A DNA stretch of 64,000 nt from Bifidobacterium animalis subsp. animalis ATCC 25527 (GTDB lineage Bacteria; Actinomycetota; Actinomycetes; Actinomycetales; Bifidobacteriaceae). Position numbers and translations under genes: made by a program. The DNA lies in contig NC_017834.1 of assembly GCF_000260715.1 (NCBI RefSeq), positions 248,001 through 312,000 of the forward strand, given 5' to 3'. Positions 38,985-47,245 of this stretch are shown piece by piece (positions within the stretch are counted from its first letter, which is position 1; each line of letters starts with the position of its first letter). The notes under the pieces were generated by a model. That model was not told the DNA's origin. It saw nothing but the letters and a program-made list of their open reading frames with translations, and did no database searches.

Positions 38985-39944
38985 TTGAGCAAACACACGC
39001 CGGCGAAGCAACGCAGCAATCTGGTGAGCAATCTGTTCATCACATTGTTCGCCGTGATACTGCTCGTAGGCATCGGCGTGCTCTCATACCCCACCGTGGC
39101 GGACTGGTGGAACCGCATGCACGCCTCACGCGCCGTGGCCGGGTACGTCGAACAAGTCAAAAGCATGGAACCCGAACGGCGGGCGGCCATGCTCGCCGAA
39201 GCCGACAAATACAACGCCGACCTGCCGAACGTGGCCGACCGGTGGCACCTCGACGACAACGCCGAACAACGCGAACGGTACGAGCGCACGCTCGACATCA
39301 CCGGCACCGGGATCATGGGCTACCTGTCGATCCCGAAAATTGGCGTGCAGCTGCCCATCTACCACGGCACCGACGAAGCCGTGTTGCAGATCGCGCTCGG
39401 GCACCTGACCGGCTCATCACTGCCAGTGGGCGGAGAGACCTCGCATTCCGTGGTCTCTGGGCACACCGGGCTGCCGAGTGCCAAGCTGATCACCGATCTG
39501 GACCAGCTCAAGAAGGGCGACCTGTTCCAGTACACCGTGCTCGACCGCACGCTGACCTACGAAGTGGACGAGATCAACGTCGTGCTGCCGGGCGAAATGG
39601 ACAAGCTCGCCATTGAACCGGGGGCCGACTACTCGACGCTCATCACCTGCACGCCGTACGGGGTGAACTCGCACCGGCTGCTCGTGCGCGGGCACCGCGT
39701 GCCGAACCCGCCTGCGGAGCAGGTGGCCGCACACTACGATGAGCCCGAATCGATGCTGTGGACGGCCATCGCGATCGGGGCCGGGGTGCTGCTCGTGCTG
39801 TTGCTGCTGGCGATCTGGCTCGTGAGAAGGCGTGGGAAGAAGCGCAAAGCCGCCCAGACGCTCGAATCTGCAAGCGACAACCACGGAACAGAACAGCGAG
39901 CCGATTCCGGAACGGAAACAACGGAACACGGCAACAGAACTTGA
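38985..39944 (+). CDS. srtC: Class C (pilin) sortase
   Basis: Membrane transpeptidase that joins pilin subunits. 319 aa. N-terminal membrane segment (about 17-40), catalytic H160 (VSGHTGLP), C222 (TLITCTPYG) and R235 (LLVRGHR), and a second C-terminal membrane segment (about 260-285) typical of class C. A lid motif of the DPW/DPF type is not obvious. TTG at 38985 is taken as start because it follows GGAGGGG; upstream in-frame ATGs would put the terminator hairpin inside the coding region. Confidence 0.92.
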   Translation: MSKHTPAKQRSNLVSNLFITLFAVILLVGIGVLSYPTVADWWNRMHASRAVAGYVEQVKSMEPERRAAMLAEADKYNADLPNVADRWHLDDNAEQRERYERTLDITGTGIMGYLSIPKIGVQLPIYHGTDEAVLQIALGHLTGSSLPVGGETSHSVVSGHTGLPSAKLITDLDQLKKGDLFQYTVLDRTLTYEVDEINVVLPGEMDKLAIEPGADYSTLITCTPYGVNSHRLLVRGHRVPNPPAEQVAAHYDEPESMLWTAIAIGAGVLLVLLLLAIWLVRRRGKKRKAAQTLESASDNHGTEQRADSGTETTEHGNRT

Positions 39945-39999
39945 TTCCGCGCAATGCGCGGGAATACTCTTGGCAACAGAGTGAGTGAAGGAGAACACC

Positions 40000-41148
40000 A
40001 TGAACATCATGCAGCGCAGCAAGCGCGCAGGATTGGTCGGCACGGTATGCGCAGTGCTGGCCGGGCTCGGGCTCAGCGGCATCATCGGCGCAAGCGTGCC
40101 GGCCGCGCAGGCGGAGGAGACGGGGAGCATCACCGTCAACTTTGTTGTCGACAAAACCGACAACAAGGGCAATGTCGTAAAAGACGAGGCTGGCGAAAAT
40201 GTGAAAACTGCGGTGGCGGGCGCTACGTTCAAGCTCTACCAAATCGGTGAATGGAACGGGGCGGAAGGGCGATATGACCCAATCGGCGCATTCAAGGACG
40301 GTGTCTTCAACCAGATCGGTATTGCGGGCAACGACGGTGGAACTATCACCATCACACAGATCATGGGCGCTACGTCCAGCCAGCTGCGAGGACTCGCAAA
40401 GACACTCCACAACTACATTCAGCAGACCAATGGCACCGGCGGAAACATCGAGGAGCTGAAAAGCGGAGTCACCGATGCAAATGGCACACTGAAGTTCGAT
40501 GGTCTGGGACGCGGACTCTACCTCGTGGATTCGCCGATACATAAGGTGGAAACCACAACCGCACAGGGCAAGAAGGTCACCACCTCTTATGAAGCTTCCT
40601 ATTCACTCGTGGCACTCCCCGATGTGAACGGCGATGATCCGATGAACGTTACCATCCATCCGAAGAAAAACCCCGCCACTGGTCTTGATCCTATTCACGT
40701 CAAGAAGGTGTGGAAGAACGACGATCCGAACACCCGCCCGAAGTCGGTGAAGGTGTCGCTGTGGATGGAAGGGCACGATACGCCATTGAACTCCGTGGAG
40801 CTGTCCGCAGAGAACAACTGGGCCTACGTATTCGATAATCTGCCTGTAGGTGACCGCTACTTCGTGGTGGAAGACAACGTGCCGGACGGGTACCACGTGT
40901 TCATCGACGAGGACATCATCAACCCAGAGACCGCCGATTTCACGATCACGAACTCGAAGCCTGAGAAGCCGACGAAACCGGAACAGCCGACCACTCCTAC
41001 TACGCCTACATCTCAGGTGACGCCGGGCAAGTCGGCACGCACCGGTGCTGACATCGCGGTGGTGGCGATCATGGCTGCCGCGGCGATTGGCATCGCGGGG
41101 GTGCTCATTCTCGAGGTGCGCAAGGCGCGCACCCGCGAGAACAAGTAG
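40000..41148 (+). CDS. Minor/basal pilin with Cna-B domain
   Basis: 382-aa secreted protein. Signal peptide about 1-39 (ending PAAQA), an N-terminal pilin-like domain (SITVNFVVDKTD.., AGATFKLYQIGEW), a Cna-B domain (HVKKVWKNDDPNTRPKSVKV .. PVGDRYFVVEDNVPDGY), a Pro/Thr linker, then SARTG at 345-349, a hydrophobic span and RKARTREN. SARTG replaces the canonical LPxTG. Probably the basal or tip subunit of the pilus. ATG after AAGGAGAAC; a GTG at 39985 is less likely. Confidence 0.88.
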   Translation: MNIMQRSKRAGLVGTVCAVLAGLGLSGIIGASVPAAQAEETGSITVNFVVDKTDNKGNVVKDEAGENVKTAVAGATFKLYQIGEWNGAEGRYDPIGAFKDGVFNQIGIAGNDGGTITITQIMGATSSQLRGLAKTLHNYIQQTNGTGGNIEELKSGVTDANGTLKFDGLGRGLYLVDSPIHKVETTTAQGKKVTTSYEASYSLVALPDVNGDDPMNVTIHPKKNPATGLDPIHVKKVWKNDDPNTRPKSVKVSLWMEGHDTPLNSVELSAENNWAYVFDNLPVGDRYFVVEDNVPDGYHVFIDEDIINPETADFTITNSKPEKPTKPEQPTTPTTPTSQVTPGKSARTGADIAVVAIMAAAAIGIAGVLILEVRKARTRENK

Positions 41149-41320
41149 TGTGGTGGTTGGCATCGCGGCGGCGCTGAGGCTGAGGGGCTGAGAGGCTGAG
41201 AGGTGCAGCCTCACAGCCTGCGCCGCTGCCTTTGCCGCCTCTATGTCAATTGAGAATTGAGAATTAAGAACGATTGAGCTCGCAATAGCCCCCTAAGCGT
41301 GTGAGCTCTCCAGTGAATAA

Positions 41321-41364
41321 AGAAAGACCCAGGCCCGTTTACTCCTTCCGGGCCTGGGTCTTTC
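41321..41364. terminator. Bidirectional terminator, pilus operon / MIF gene
   Basis: AGAAAGACCCAGGCCCG and its perfect complement form a 17-bp stem with A-run and T-run on the two sides; the flanking genes converge. A GAGGCTG-rich direct/inverted repeat (41166-41222) precedes it. Confidence 0.92.
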
Positions 41365-41384
41365 TGCGTTTGCGGGGTGGGACT

Positions 41385-41732
41385 TTAGAAATTGCCGCCG
41401 TTCCAGCCCCAGTCCGGGGTGGCGGTGTAGCGGATGTAGGTGCGGTCGGCGGGGATTTGCAAGGTGTCTTGCAGCGCGTCCATGATCGCGGGCGTGAGCT
41501 TCTGCCACGCGGACTTCGGGACCAAGCTGCCGAAGACGTTCACCTCGACATAGGCGACCGGGGCGTCGTTCGTGCCGCCGAAGTACATGGGGACGTCGCT
41601 TTCGAACAGGCACATGAGCCAGCCCTCGGACTTGCCTGGGACAGCGGGGATGGCCTGGCCGAACGCGGTCTTGAGGGCGTCGCGCTGCTCGGCGGTGGTG
41701 GGGACGGAAACGTGCGTGTGAATGACTGGCAT
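41385..41732 (-). CDS. MIF-like tautomerase
   Basis: 115-aa protein of the macrophage migration inhibitory factor / phenylpyruvate tautomerase family. MPVIHTHVSVPTT gives the catalytic Pro1 after Met removal. AFGQAIPAVPGKSEGWLMC, DVPMYFGG and the C-terminal DWGWNGGNF match the fold. ATG preceded by AAAGGAGC. Single gene, convergent with the pilus cluster. Its natural substrate cannot be told from sequence. Confidence 0.88.
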   Translation of the reverse strand: MPVIHTHVSVPTTAEQRDALKTAFGQAIPAVPGKSEGWLMCLFESDVPMYFGGTNDAPVAYVEVNVFGSLVPKSAWQKLTPAIMDALQDTLQIPADRTYIRYTATPDWGWNGGNF

Positions 41733-41914
41733 TAGTGCTCCTTTGAGTGATTGGCAATTGAGCCAGTTGAATGTGGTCGCTTCCAGTGTAGGTCAGTGTA
41801 CGTCGGTGAGCGGTGAGGTGTTGGTGGTGGCGTAATCATTAGTGCCGATGCGGATGTATCGAGCGCTGAGGGTGGCGTGGATTTTCAGTGCGAAATAGGC
41901 CGGACCTCGTTCTA

Positions 41915-42260
41915 CTTACGAACTAGCACAGTCTTTACGGGATACCCAGTGCTACGGGCTAGCATATGGCTTACGGGCCAGCATTCCCCTTACGGGCTAG
42001 GATTTCCTGTTACGGGCTAAGGAAAATTCTCCGGTTGGCGGGTATTCGATGAGTATTCAAAATCGAAAACCGCTATTTTCCAACGATCTTTTTTGGAGGA
42101 TACCATGATGGCTTTAGCCCGTAACCGAAAATGCTAGCCCGTAACAGTGATGTTGGCCCGTAAGGGGGATTTTTGGCCCGTAATCCTAGCCCGTAAGGGC
42201 GGTGTGAGTAAGGGGCGGTGTGAGTAAGGGGTGGTGTGAGTTGTAGGGGGCTTAGCCCGT
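41915..42260. repeat. Family-A inverted array upstream of the DUF559 gene
   Basis: Six left units between 41917 and 42023 (some diverged) and about six right units from 42113 to 42263. The loop core AAAACCGCTATTTTCCAACG lies near 42067, plus orientation. A 12-13 bp direct duplication (GGTGTGAGTAAGG) occurs near the right end. Confidence 0.9.
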
Positions 42261-42298
42261 AACAGAAGAGTTCAGCCGGTGAAGGTGGGATGGCTCGT

Positions 42299-42337
42299 TG
42301 TGGATAACACGGTGGAGAACATCGGCGGTTATCCACA
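42299..42337. promoter_or_regulatory. DnaA-box pair upstream of the DUF559 gene
   Basis: TGTGGATAA at 42299-42307 and TTATCCACA at 42329-42337, perfect boxes in divergent order. The following CTCCGACCATAATGCCCCGTC nearly repeats the sequence after the tad-upstream pair, so the two sites are related promoter-like modules with a possible CATAAT -10. Confidence 0.6.
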
Positions 42338-42417
42338 TTCTGCACGAAACCACGTCCTCCGACCATAATGCCCCGTCGAGCTTTACCCGCACTCGATGAA
42401 CTGCTTGGCTGTATGTT

Positions 42418-43410
42418 ATGGACCTACAGGAAAACATCAACGAGGGCATGAAGAGCGAGCTCAAGGCAGAGTCTGCGCGTGCGAGCAAGCAGTACTCTGA
42501 CTTCGTCAAAAAGCGTCGGAAGTCTGCAACATGTTGCTTGGTCTTCGCCTTGAAAGTGATGGGAATAACCACGCCGCAGTTGTTGCCCCCATACCGGGAC
42601 TGGACACGGGACGGTTCCATCCAGGTGTTAGGGGCAGAGCGGTCCAGTCGGCCTCCGCTGAAGAAGAAGTATGGTGCTGCGTGCTACTACATGAACATCC
42701 CAATGATCATGATAGAGCCAATCAAAGGAGTCTACTGCACTGATCCCGTGTGCACATGGTTCATGCTGGCGCAGTACGTCGAGTTGGATCAGCTGGTTGC
42801 CTTGGGAGACAACATACTCGGGCGCCAGAACATGCTGGAGAAAATGTATCTTCATTATCGCCTGTGCGATTTCCAAGACTACATCGCGCAGGTGCGCGAG
42901 TGGTCGGAATCTGCAGATAGTGGGCGAAAACGGGCGCCGCGTGGCATAGAGAAGTGCGAGATGGCGGTCGTGCTCATGCGGGAGCGCGTCGATTCGCCAA
43001 TGGAGACGAAAGTGCGCCTGGAAGTGATCCTCGCACATGACCTGCCCGAGCCGAAAATCAACTATGTGCTCACATTGCCAAGCGGGCGCACGGTGTATTT
43101 GGATATGGCGTATCCGGAGTGGAAAATCTGCGTGGAGTACGACGGCAAGCAGCACGCGAAAACCTGGGCGGAAGATGCTCAGCGGCGCAACGAGATCGAG
43201 GCGGCCGGCTGGGGATACGTGCAGGTGACGACCGACGATATGCGCACGCGGGAGAGCAGACTGGAGTGCGCGCGGAGAATCGCGTCGCGTATAGAGGAGC
43301 GTACGCACAAGCCAGTGCTGTTGTTCGAAGAGGGGTACTTGATTGAAGAGGTGGCGGCGATGATGGAGGGCAAGCCTCTGCCGCCGAGGAAGCGGCGGAG
43401 GCGAGAGTGA
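42418..43410 (+). CDS. DUF559-type endonuclease-like protein
   Basis: 330-aa protein of unknown role. The C-terminal 110 residues (LTLPSGRTVYLDMAYPEWKI..VEYDGKQHAKTWAEDAQRR.. GWGYVQVT) match the DUF559/Vsr-like PD-(D/E)XK nuclease fold, with Asp, Glu and the Gln/His pair in place. The N-terminal part resembles the AbiEi-like region often fused to DUF559 in Actinobacteria. The C-terminus is very basic (PRKRRRRE). No partner restriction or toxin gene is adjacent. No clear ribosome site; the DnaA-box module lies directly upstream. Confidence 0.7.
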   Translation: MDLQENINEGMKSELKAESARASKQYSDFVKKRRKSATCCLVFALKVMGITTPQLLPPYRDWTRDGSIQVLGAERSSRPPLKKKYGAACYYMNIPMIMIEPIKGVYCTDPVCTWFMLAQYVELDQLVALGDNILGRQNMLEKMYLHYRLCDFQDYIAQVREWSESADSGRKRAPRGIEKCEMAVVLMRERVDSPMETKVRLEVILAHDLPEPKINYVLTLPSGRTVYLDMAYPEWKICVEYDGKQHAKTWAEDAQRRNEIEAAGWGYVQVTTDDMRTRESRLECARRIASRIEERTHKPVLLFEEGYLIEEVAAMMEGKPLPPRKRRRRE

Positions 43411-43511
43411 TGGGAATGGCCGAGTGTTTGGCACTGTTTGGCGTTAGTGGGTGTGAGTGGGGGTGAGCTGGTACGAGCTGGTAAGAGAGAGTGCCCAAAG
43501 GTCGAACCGCG

Positions 43512-43735
43512 CTGCTTACGGGCTAGCATAGCTGTTACGGGCTAGGATTCCCTGTTACAGGTTAAGGAAAATCCGCCGGTTGGCGAGTATTCGGTGAATG
43601 GTCAAAACACAAAACCGCCATTTTCCAACGGTCTTTTCGGGCGAATACAGTGACGGTTTTAGCCCGTAACCGGAAATCGTAGCCCGTAAGCGATATGGCG
43701 GCCCGTAAGGGGAATGCTAGCCCGTAACAGATAGA
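43512..43735. repeat. Family-A inverted array, DUF559-gtrA gap
   Basis: Three left units (43516-43565) and four right units (43661-43730). The loop carries AAAACCGCCATTTTCCAACG exactly (43611-43630) and, further on, TGACGGTTTT, so the loop has its own internal inverted repeat. Confidence 0.95.
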
Positions 43736-43789
43736 GTGGCAAGCCTTTGCGGTGAGGAAGTGACAGCGGAGAGAGCGGCCCCCGGGTTG

Positions 43790-44347
43790 CTATTCCCAGC
43801 CTTTGGGCGTATGCTCGATGCTCCACATGCCCAAGCGGTGCGAGAAACTCTTCTCCCACTTCGCCTCAAGCTCCTCCTCGGAAAGTACGTTGCCTTTGCG
43901 GCGGAGTCTGTTCATGGCGTTCGTGTGCGTGTCGTCGAGCAGCCACTTGCGAATGATGAAATTCCAGATTGCCACGATCACCGTGGCGACGAGCTTGCCG
44001 ACGTTCGTGCGCAGCAGATACTCGGCGTGCTGGGTGATGAACGCGTCGCGGTTCATGCCGTAGGTGGAGAGCCAGATGATCAGCGCGTTGAGGAACAGTC
44101 CGACCAGCGAGGAGAACAGGAAGATGGCCATCTCCATCCAACGCGCCATGTCGGGGCGGTGTTTGAACACGTATTTCATGCTCGCGAAATAGTTGAACAC
44201 CAGCGAGATCGTGAACGAAATGGTGCCGGCGATTACGTTATGCATGTGGAAGATGCCGACGAGCAGATTGAGGATGCCCCAGTCTATGACGAAGGCGATG
44301 GCTCCGACGACGCCGAATTTGAGGATCTGTTCAATGAGTTTGCGCAC
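43790..44347 (-). CDS. GtrA-like membrane protein
   Basis: 185-aa integral membrane protein with four predicted membrane segments (FGVVGAIAFVIDWGILNLLV; NVIAGTISFTISLVFNYFAS; MAIFLFSSLVGLFLNALIIW; KLVATVIVAIWNFIIRKWLL), the GtrA fold linked to polyprenyl-phosphate sugar transfer or flipping. The soluble C-terminal tail of 50 residues is extra. GTG at 44347 is chosen: TACAAT lies 6 nt before it (leaderless pattern), while the longer open frame runs back through a family-D hairpin and is not credible. Confidence 0.85.
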   Translation of the reverse strand: MRKLIEQILKFGVVGAIAFVIDWGILNLLVGIFHMHNVIAGTISFTISLVFNYFASMKYVFKHRPDMARWMEMAIFLFSSLVGLFLNALIIWLSTYGMNRDAFITQHAEYLLRTNVGKLVATVIVAIWNFIIRKWLLDDTHTNAMNRLRRKGNVLSEEELEAKWEKSFSHRLGMWSIEHTPKGWE

Positions 44348-44514
44348 GGGATGATTGTACTCAGAGCGACTGAAAGCTTGCTTGGAGCGTGATGCGCGGG
44401 TGGGTGCGACGGTTGGCAGTGGTTTGTGGGGCGTCCCAGATTGGGGAGGCTTCTGGGTGGGGCATGGGGATGTGGGTATAGGAGGTATGGGAGAGGAAAG
44501 GGCCAGCGCCCATT

Positions 44515-44867
44515 TGCGTAATTTGGGACAGATCGGGGTGTGTTTTTGTCCCGAATTACGCAGATGGAGGGGGCAAGGCAAGAGGAAGCGGAGTGAGATA
44601 GGGTCAGGGAGGTCGAGCGCAGTGAAATAGGCAACTAAGTGGGGCGCATGGCCTCAGGGCTCCATTCTGGCGTAATTTGGGACAGATCGGGGTGTGTTTT
44701 TGTCCCGAATTACGCAGAATGAAGGAAGGGCGAGGTGGAATGAGGCGTCATGAGGCGCAGTGAGGCGGAATGAGATGAGGCGTAACCAAGTGGGCCTCCT
44801 GACTTCAGAGCCCCACTCTGCGTAATTTGGGACAGATCGGGGCGCGGTTTTGTCCCGAATTACGCAG
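44515..44867. repeat. Three near-identical family-D hairpins
   Basis: GCGTAATTTGGGACA / TGTCCCGAATTACGC hairpins at 44515-44564, 44670-44717 and 44818-44867. The 16-nt loops (AGATCGGGGTGTGTTT, third copy slightly changed) are almost the same, so the copies are recent duplicates about 150 bp apart. They fill the gap between gtrA and the next gene; I see no gene there. Confidence 0.92.
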
Positions 44868-44908
44868 AAGGAAAGGAAGGGTGGTATGCGGGCGGTCTGC
44901 GCGCGGTG

Positions 44909-45853
44909 TCAGAGCTCGACTTCCGGCTTGGACGGATCGTCTTTGATATGCGCGAACTTGGCGGCGAGGGCCTCCTTGTTCTTGCGCTCATCCTCCTCCT
45001 TGGCGGCGCGCTTGGCCTCGGCCGGGTCCCACAGAATGTCTTCGCGGTGCTTGCGCCACTCCGCCGCGGCAAGCGGGAGTAGGGATTCGGCGAGTACGCG
45101 GGCGGAATCTGCAGAGTCGTCGTCGCCATTCGGCGTGGCGAATGCGGCGAGCAGACCGTGCCATTGGTCGGCGGTCACGCAGATGCGCGGCACGCCCAGC
45201 GTTTCGGCGAATTCATTGATGAACGGGAGCAGCGGGAGCGCAACGCGCTCGAGATGGCGCACTCGGTCAGAGGAGGCGCCGCCGGTGTGTGGCGAGTCGG
45301 AGCCGAGATTGGCGATGATCTGTGAACGCAGCACGCGGAGCATCTGCGCGAACGTGACCAGCACCACGGCGAAGCGGTGGTCGAGCCCGGTGATGCGCGT
45401 CTGATCGGAGTTATGAATATATGCAGTGCAGTCATCGAGGATCTTGCCAAGCTGTTTTTGCGTGGCCTCGCTCCAGCTGGCAGTCAGCGTCTCGGCGGCC
45501 TCGAACAGAAGACTGAAATCATGCAAATCTGAGTACGGATTGAGCTGCTCGTAGGCGTCATTGGCAGCGAGAAGCGCGTCGACGACTTCCTGGGGGCGAC
45601 CCGGAATCGCATCCGCGCCCTCGTATACGAATTCGGCGTCGGGGAGCGTGACCTCCGTGGTGCCGACGAGCACGCGCGCCATTGTGAGCGTGAGCCGCAC
45701 CTGCAGATTCTCCGCGTACTTTGCGTCGTTGTCCATGCGCTCGGCGGTGGTGAGCGGCCACAGCTCGGTGAGGTCGGTGCCGCTGCGCACGGCGGTCTTC
45801 ATTGCGGGCAGCGATGCGACCTGCTCGACGGCGTGTTCGGTGTCGAAAGCCAT
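44909..45853 (-). CDS. Conserved hypothetical protein
   Basis: 314-aa soluble, mainly helical, acidic protein that I do not recognise. N-terminus MAFDTEHAVEQVASLPAMKTA; the C-terminal 40 residues are a charged helix (AEAKRAAKEEDERKNKEALAAKF). No membrane segment, signal peptide or catalytic motif is evident. The ATG has a GCGAGG ribosome site. Base composition and codon use match the neighbours, supporting a real gene. Flanked by hairpin repeats on one side and a family-A element on the other. Confidence 0.75.
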   Translation of the reverse strand: MAFDTEHAVEQVASLPAMKTAVRSGTDLTELWPLTTAERMDNDAKYAENLQVRLTLTMARVLVGTTEVTLPDAEFVYEGADAIPGRPQEVVDALLAANDAYEQLNPYSDLHDFSLLFEAAETLTASWSEATQKQLGKILDDCTAYIHNSDQTRITGLDHRFAVVLVTFAQMLRVLRSQIIANLGSDSPHTGGASSDRVRHLERVALPLLPFINEFAETLGVPRICVTADQWHGLLAAFATPNGDDDSADSARVLAESLLPLAAAEWRKHREDILWDPAEAKRAAKEEDERKNKEALAAKFAHIKDDPSKPEVEL

Positions 45854-45971
45854 GTAAAACCTCGCTTCTTGTGCGCGTAAGTGGCGGGTTTGCGAACCTG
45901 CCTATGTGCAGGAACCATCATAGTCGAGCGCTGGAGGGTTTTGGAGCAGTGGCGTGAGTGCCTACGGACAA

Positions 45972-46320
45972 GCATAGTTATTACGGGCCAGAACTCCCCT
46001 TACGGGCTATCACAGCGCTTACGGGCTAGGATTTTCTGTTACGGGCTAACGAAAATCTGCCAGTTGGCAAGTATCCGGTGAATGGTCAAAATACAAAACC
46101 GTCATTTCCCAACAATCTTTTTTGCCGAATACAATGACGGTTTTAGCCCGTAATCGAAAATCCTAGCCCGTAAGCGCTGTGATAGCCCGTAAGGGGAGTT
46201 CTGGCCCGTAATCCTAGCCCGTAAGGGGGATGGTGTCCCGTAAGGGAAGTTTTGCCCGTAAGCTTTAGCCCGTAGCGGGGAGGCTGGCCTGTAACGGGGA
46301 GGCTGGCCCGTAACGGGTGG
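45972..46320. repeat. Family-A inverted array with full-length matched arms
   Basis: The clearest copy. The left arm 45980-46048 and right arm 46144-46212 are reverse complements over 69 nt with about two mismatches, including the spacers between the TTACGGGCTA units. The loop (46049-46143) has AAAACCGTCATT and AATGACGGTTTT. Additional right-hand units continue to 46320. Confidence 0.95.
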
Positions 46321-46331
46321 TTGATGGGGTA

Positions 46332-46991
46332 TTAGTCGACATGTTTCGCGGGGTCGGCGTAGGTGATCGAGAGCACCTTGCCGGTCTCGGAATCGTAGGT
46401 GATCGAGGTGACGGACGCCAGCGCGGTCTTGCGCAGCAGCATGTTGTGCTCGGGGCGGCCGGTCTCGAGCATGTGACGGTACGACCAGATCGGCGACTCA
46501 TGCGTGACGACCACAATCTGCTCACCGGGGTATTCGCGCACCTTTTCGAGTGCGAAGTCCTGCACGCGAGCGGCGATCGAACGGTAGCTCTCGCCCCAGC
46601 TTGGCGTCCACAGATTGCGCACGAGCTTGAGATTCCGCGGCTTCCACAGTGCGCCCTCGCCATGCCCGATGCGCGTGCCGCGGAATTCGTTGCCCGCTTC
46701 GATGAGTCGTTTGTCGGTGAGCAGTTCGAGCTGTTCCTGCCCGCGTTCGGCGCGCAATGCGTTCAGCTCGATCAGGATGGCGTCCGCCGTCTCGCGGGTG
46801 CGGTCGAGCGGCGACGAGTAGACCGCCACCGCCGTGTTCAACTGCGGACTCTGTGCGATATACCTGCCGGTCGCCTGCGCCATGCGTCGACCGCGCTCGG
46901 AGAGGTGGAAGTTCGGGAGTCGCTCATACAGCAAATGGTCTGGGTTGTACACCTTGCCGTGACGCACGAAATTGATGGTGGTGGCTGGCAT
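46332..46991 (-). CDS. Histidine phosphatase family protein
   Basis: 219-aa phosphoglycerate-mutase-like phosphatase. Phospho-acceptor motif VRHG (His11), LSERGRRMAQATG, YSSPLDRTRETADAI, and the second His in VVTHESPIW. Substrate unknown. The ATG at 46991 follows GAGGAG with 7-8 nt spacing; the longer frame to 47054 lacks support. Divergent from the MFS gene. Confidence 0.9.
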   Translation of the reverse strand: MPATTINFVRHGKVYNPDHLLYERLPNFHLSERGRRMAQATGRYIAQSPQLNTAVAVYSSPLDRTRETADAILIELNALRAERGQEQLELLTDKRLIEAGNEFRGTRIGHGEGALWKPRNLKLVRNLWTPSWGESYRSIAARVQDFALEKVREYPGEQIVVVTHESPIWSYRHMLETGRPEHNMLLRKTALASVTSITYDSETGKVLSITYADPAKHVD

Positions 46992-47245
46992 TCCGGGCTC
47001 CTCGCTCGCATAGGTCACATGTTCGTTGTGCGGTTTTCGGCCGCGCAAAATCATTATGAAAAAACTTTGTCGCCGCTACCAATCTACCGCGTGTCGCGAT
47101 GGTACCCCTCTGTAGTGTAGCCATGTTTGCCAAAACAGCGCATACGTGCTGGGAATCTGGCAACAAAATAATCCCGGCGAAACATAGCGGGCCGCGACGC
47201 AAAGCGGCGCAGTCGGGGGTGGCAGTGAGCGGAAAGGAGCGGCAC

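Noticed and set aside
43790..44581. 263-codon version of the GtrA protein
   Set aside because: The extra N-terminus reads through a family-D hairpin and has no ribosome site; the GTG at 44347 fits the family start.
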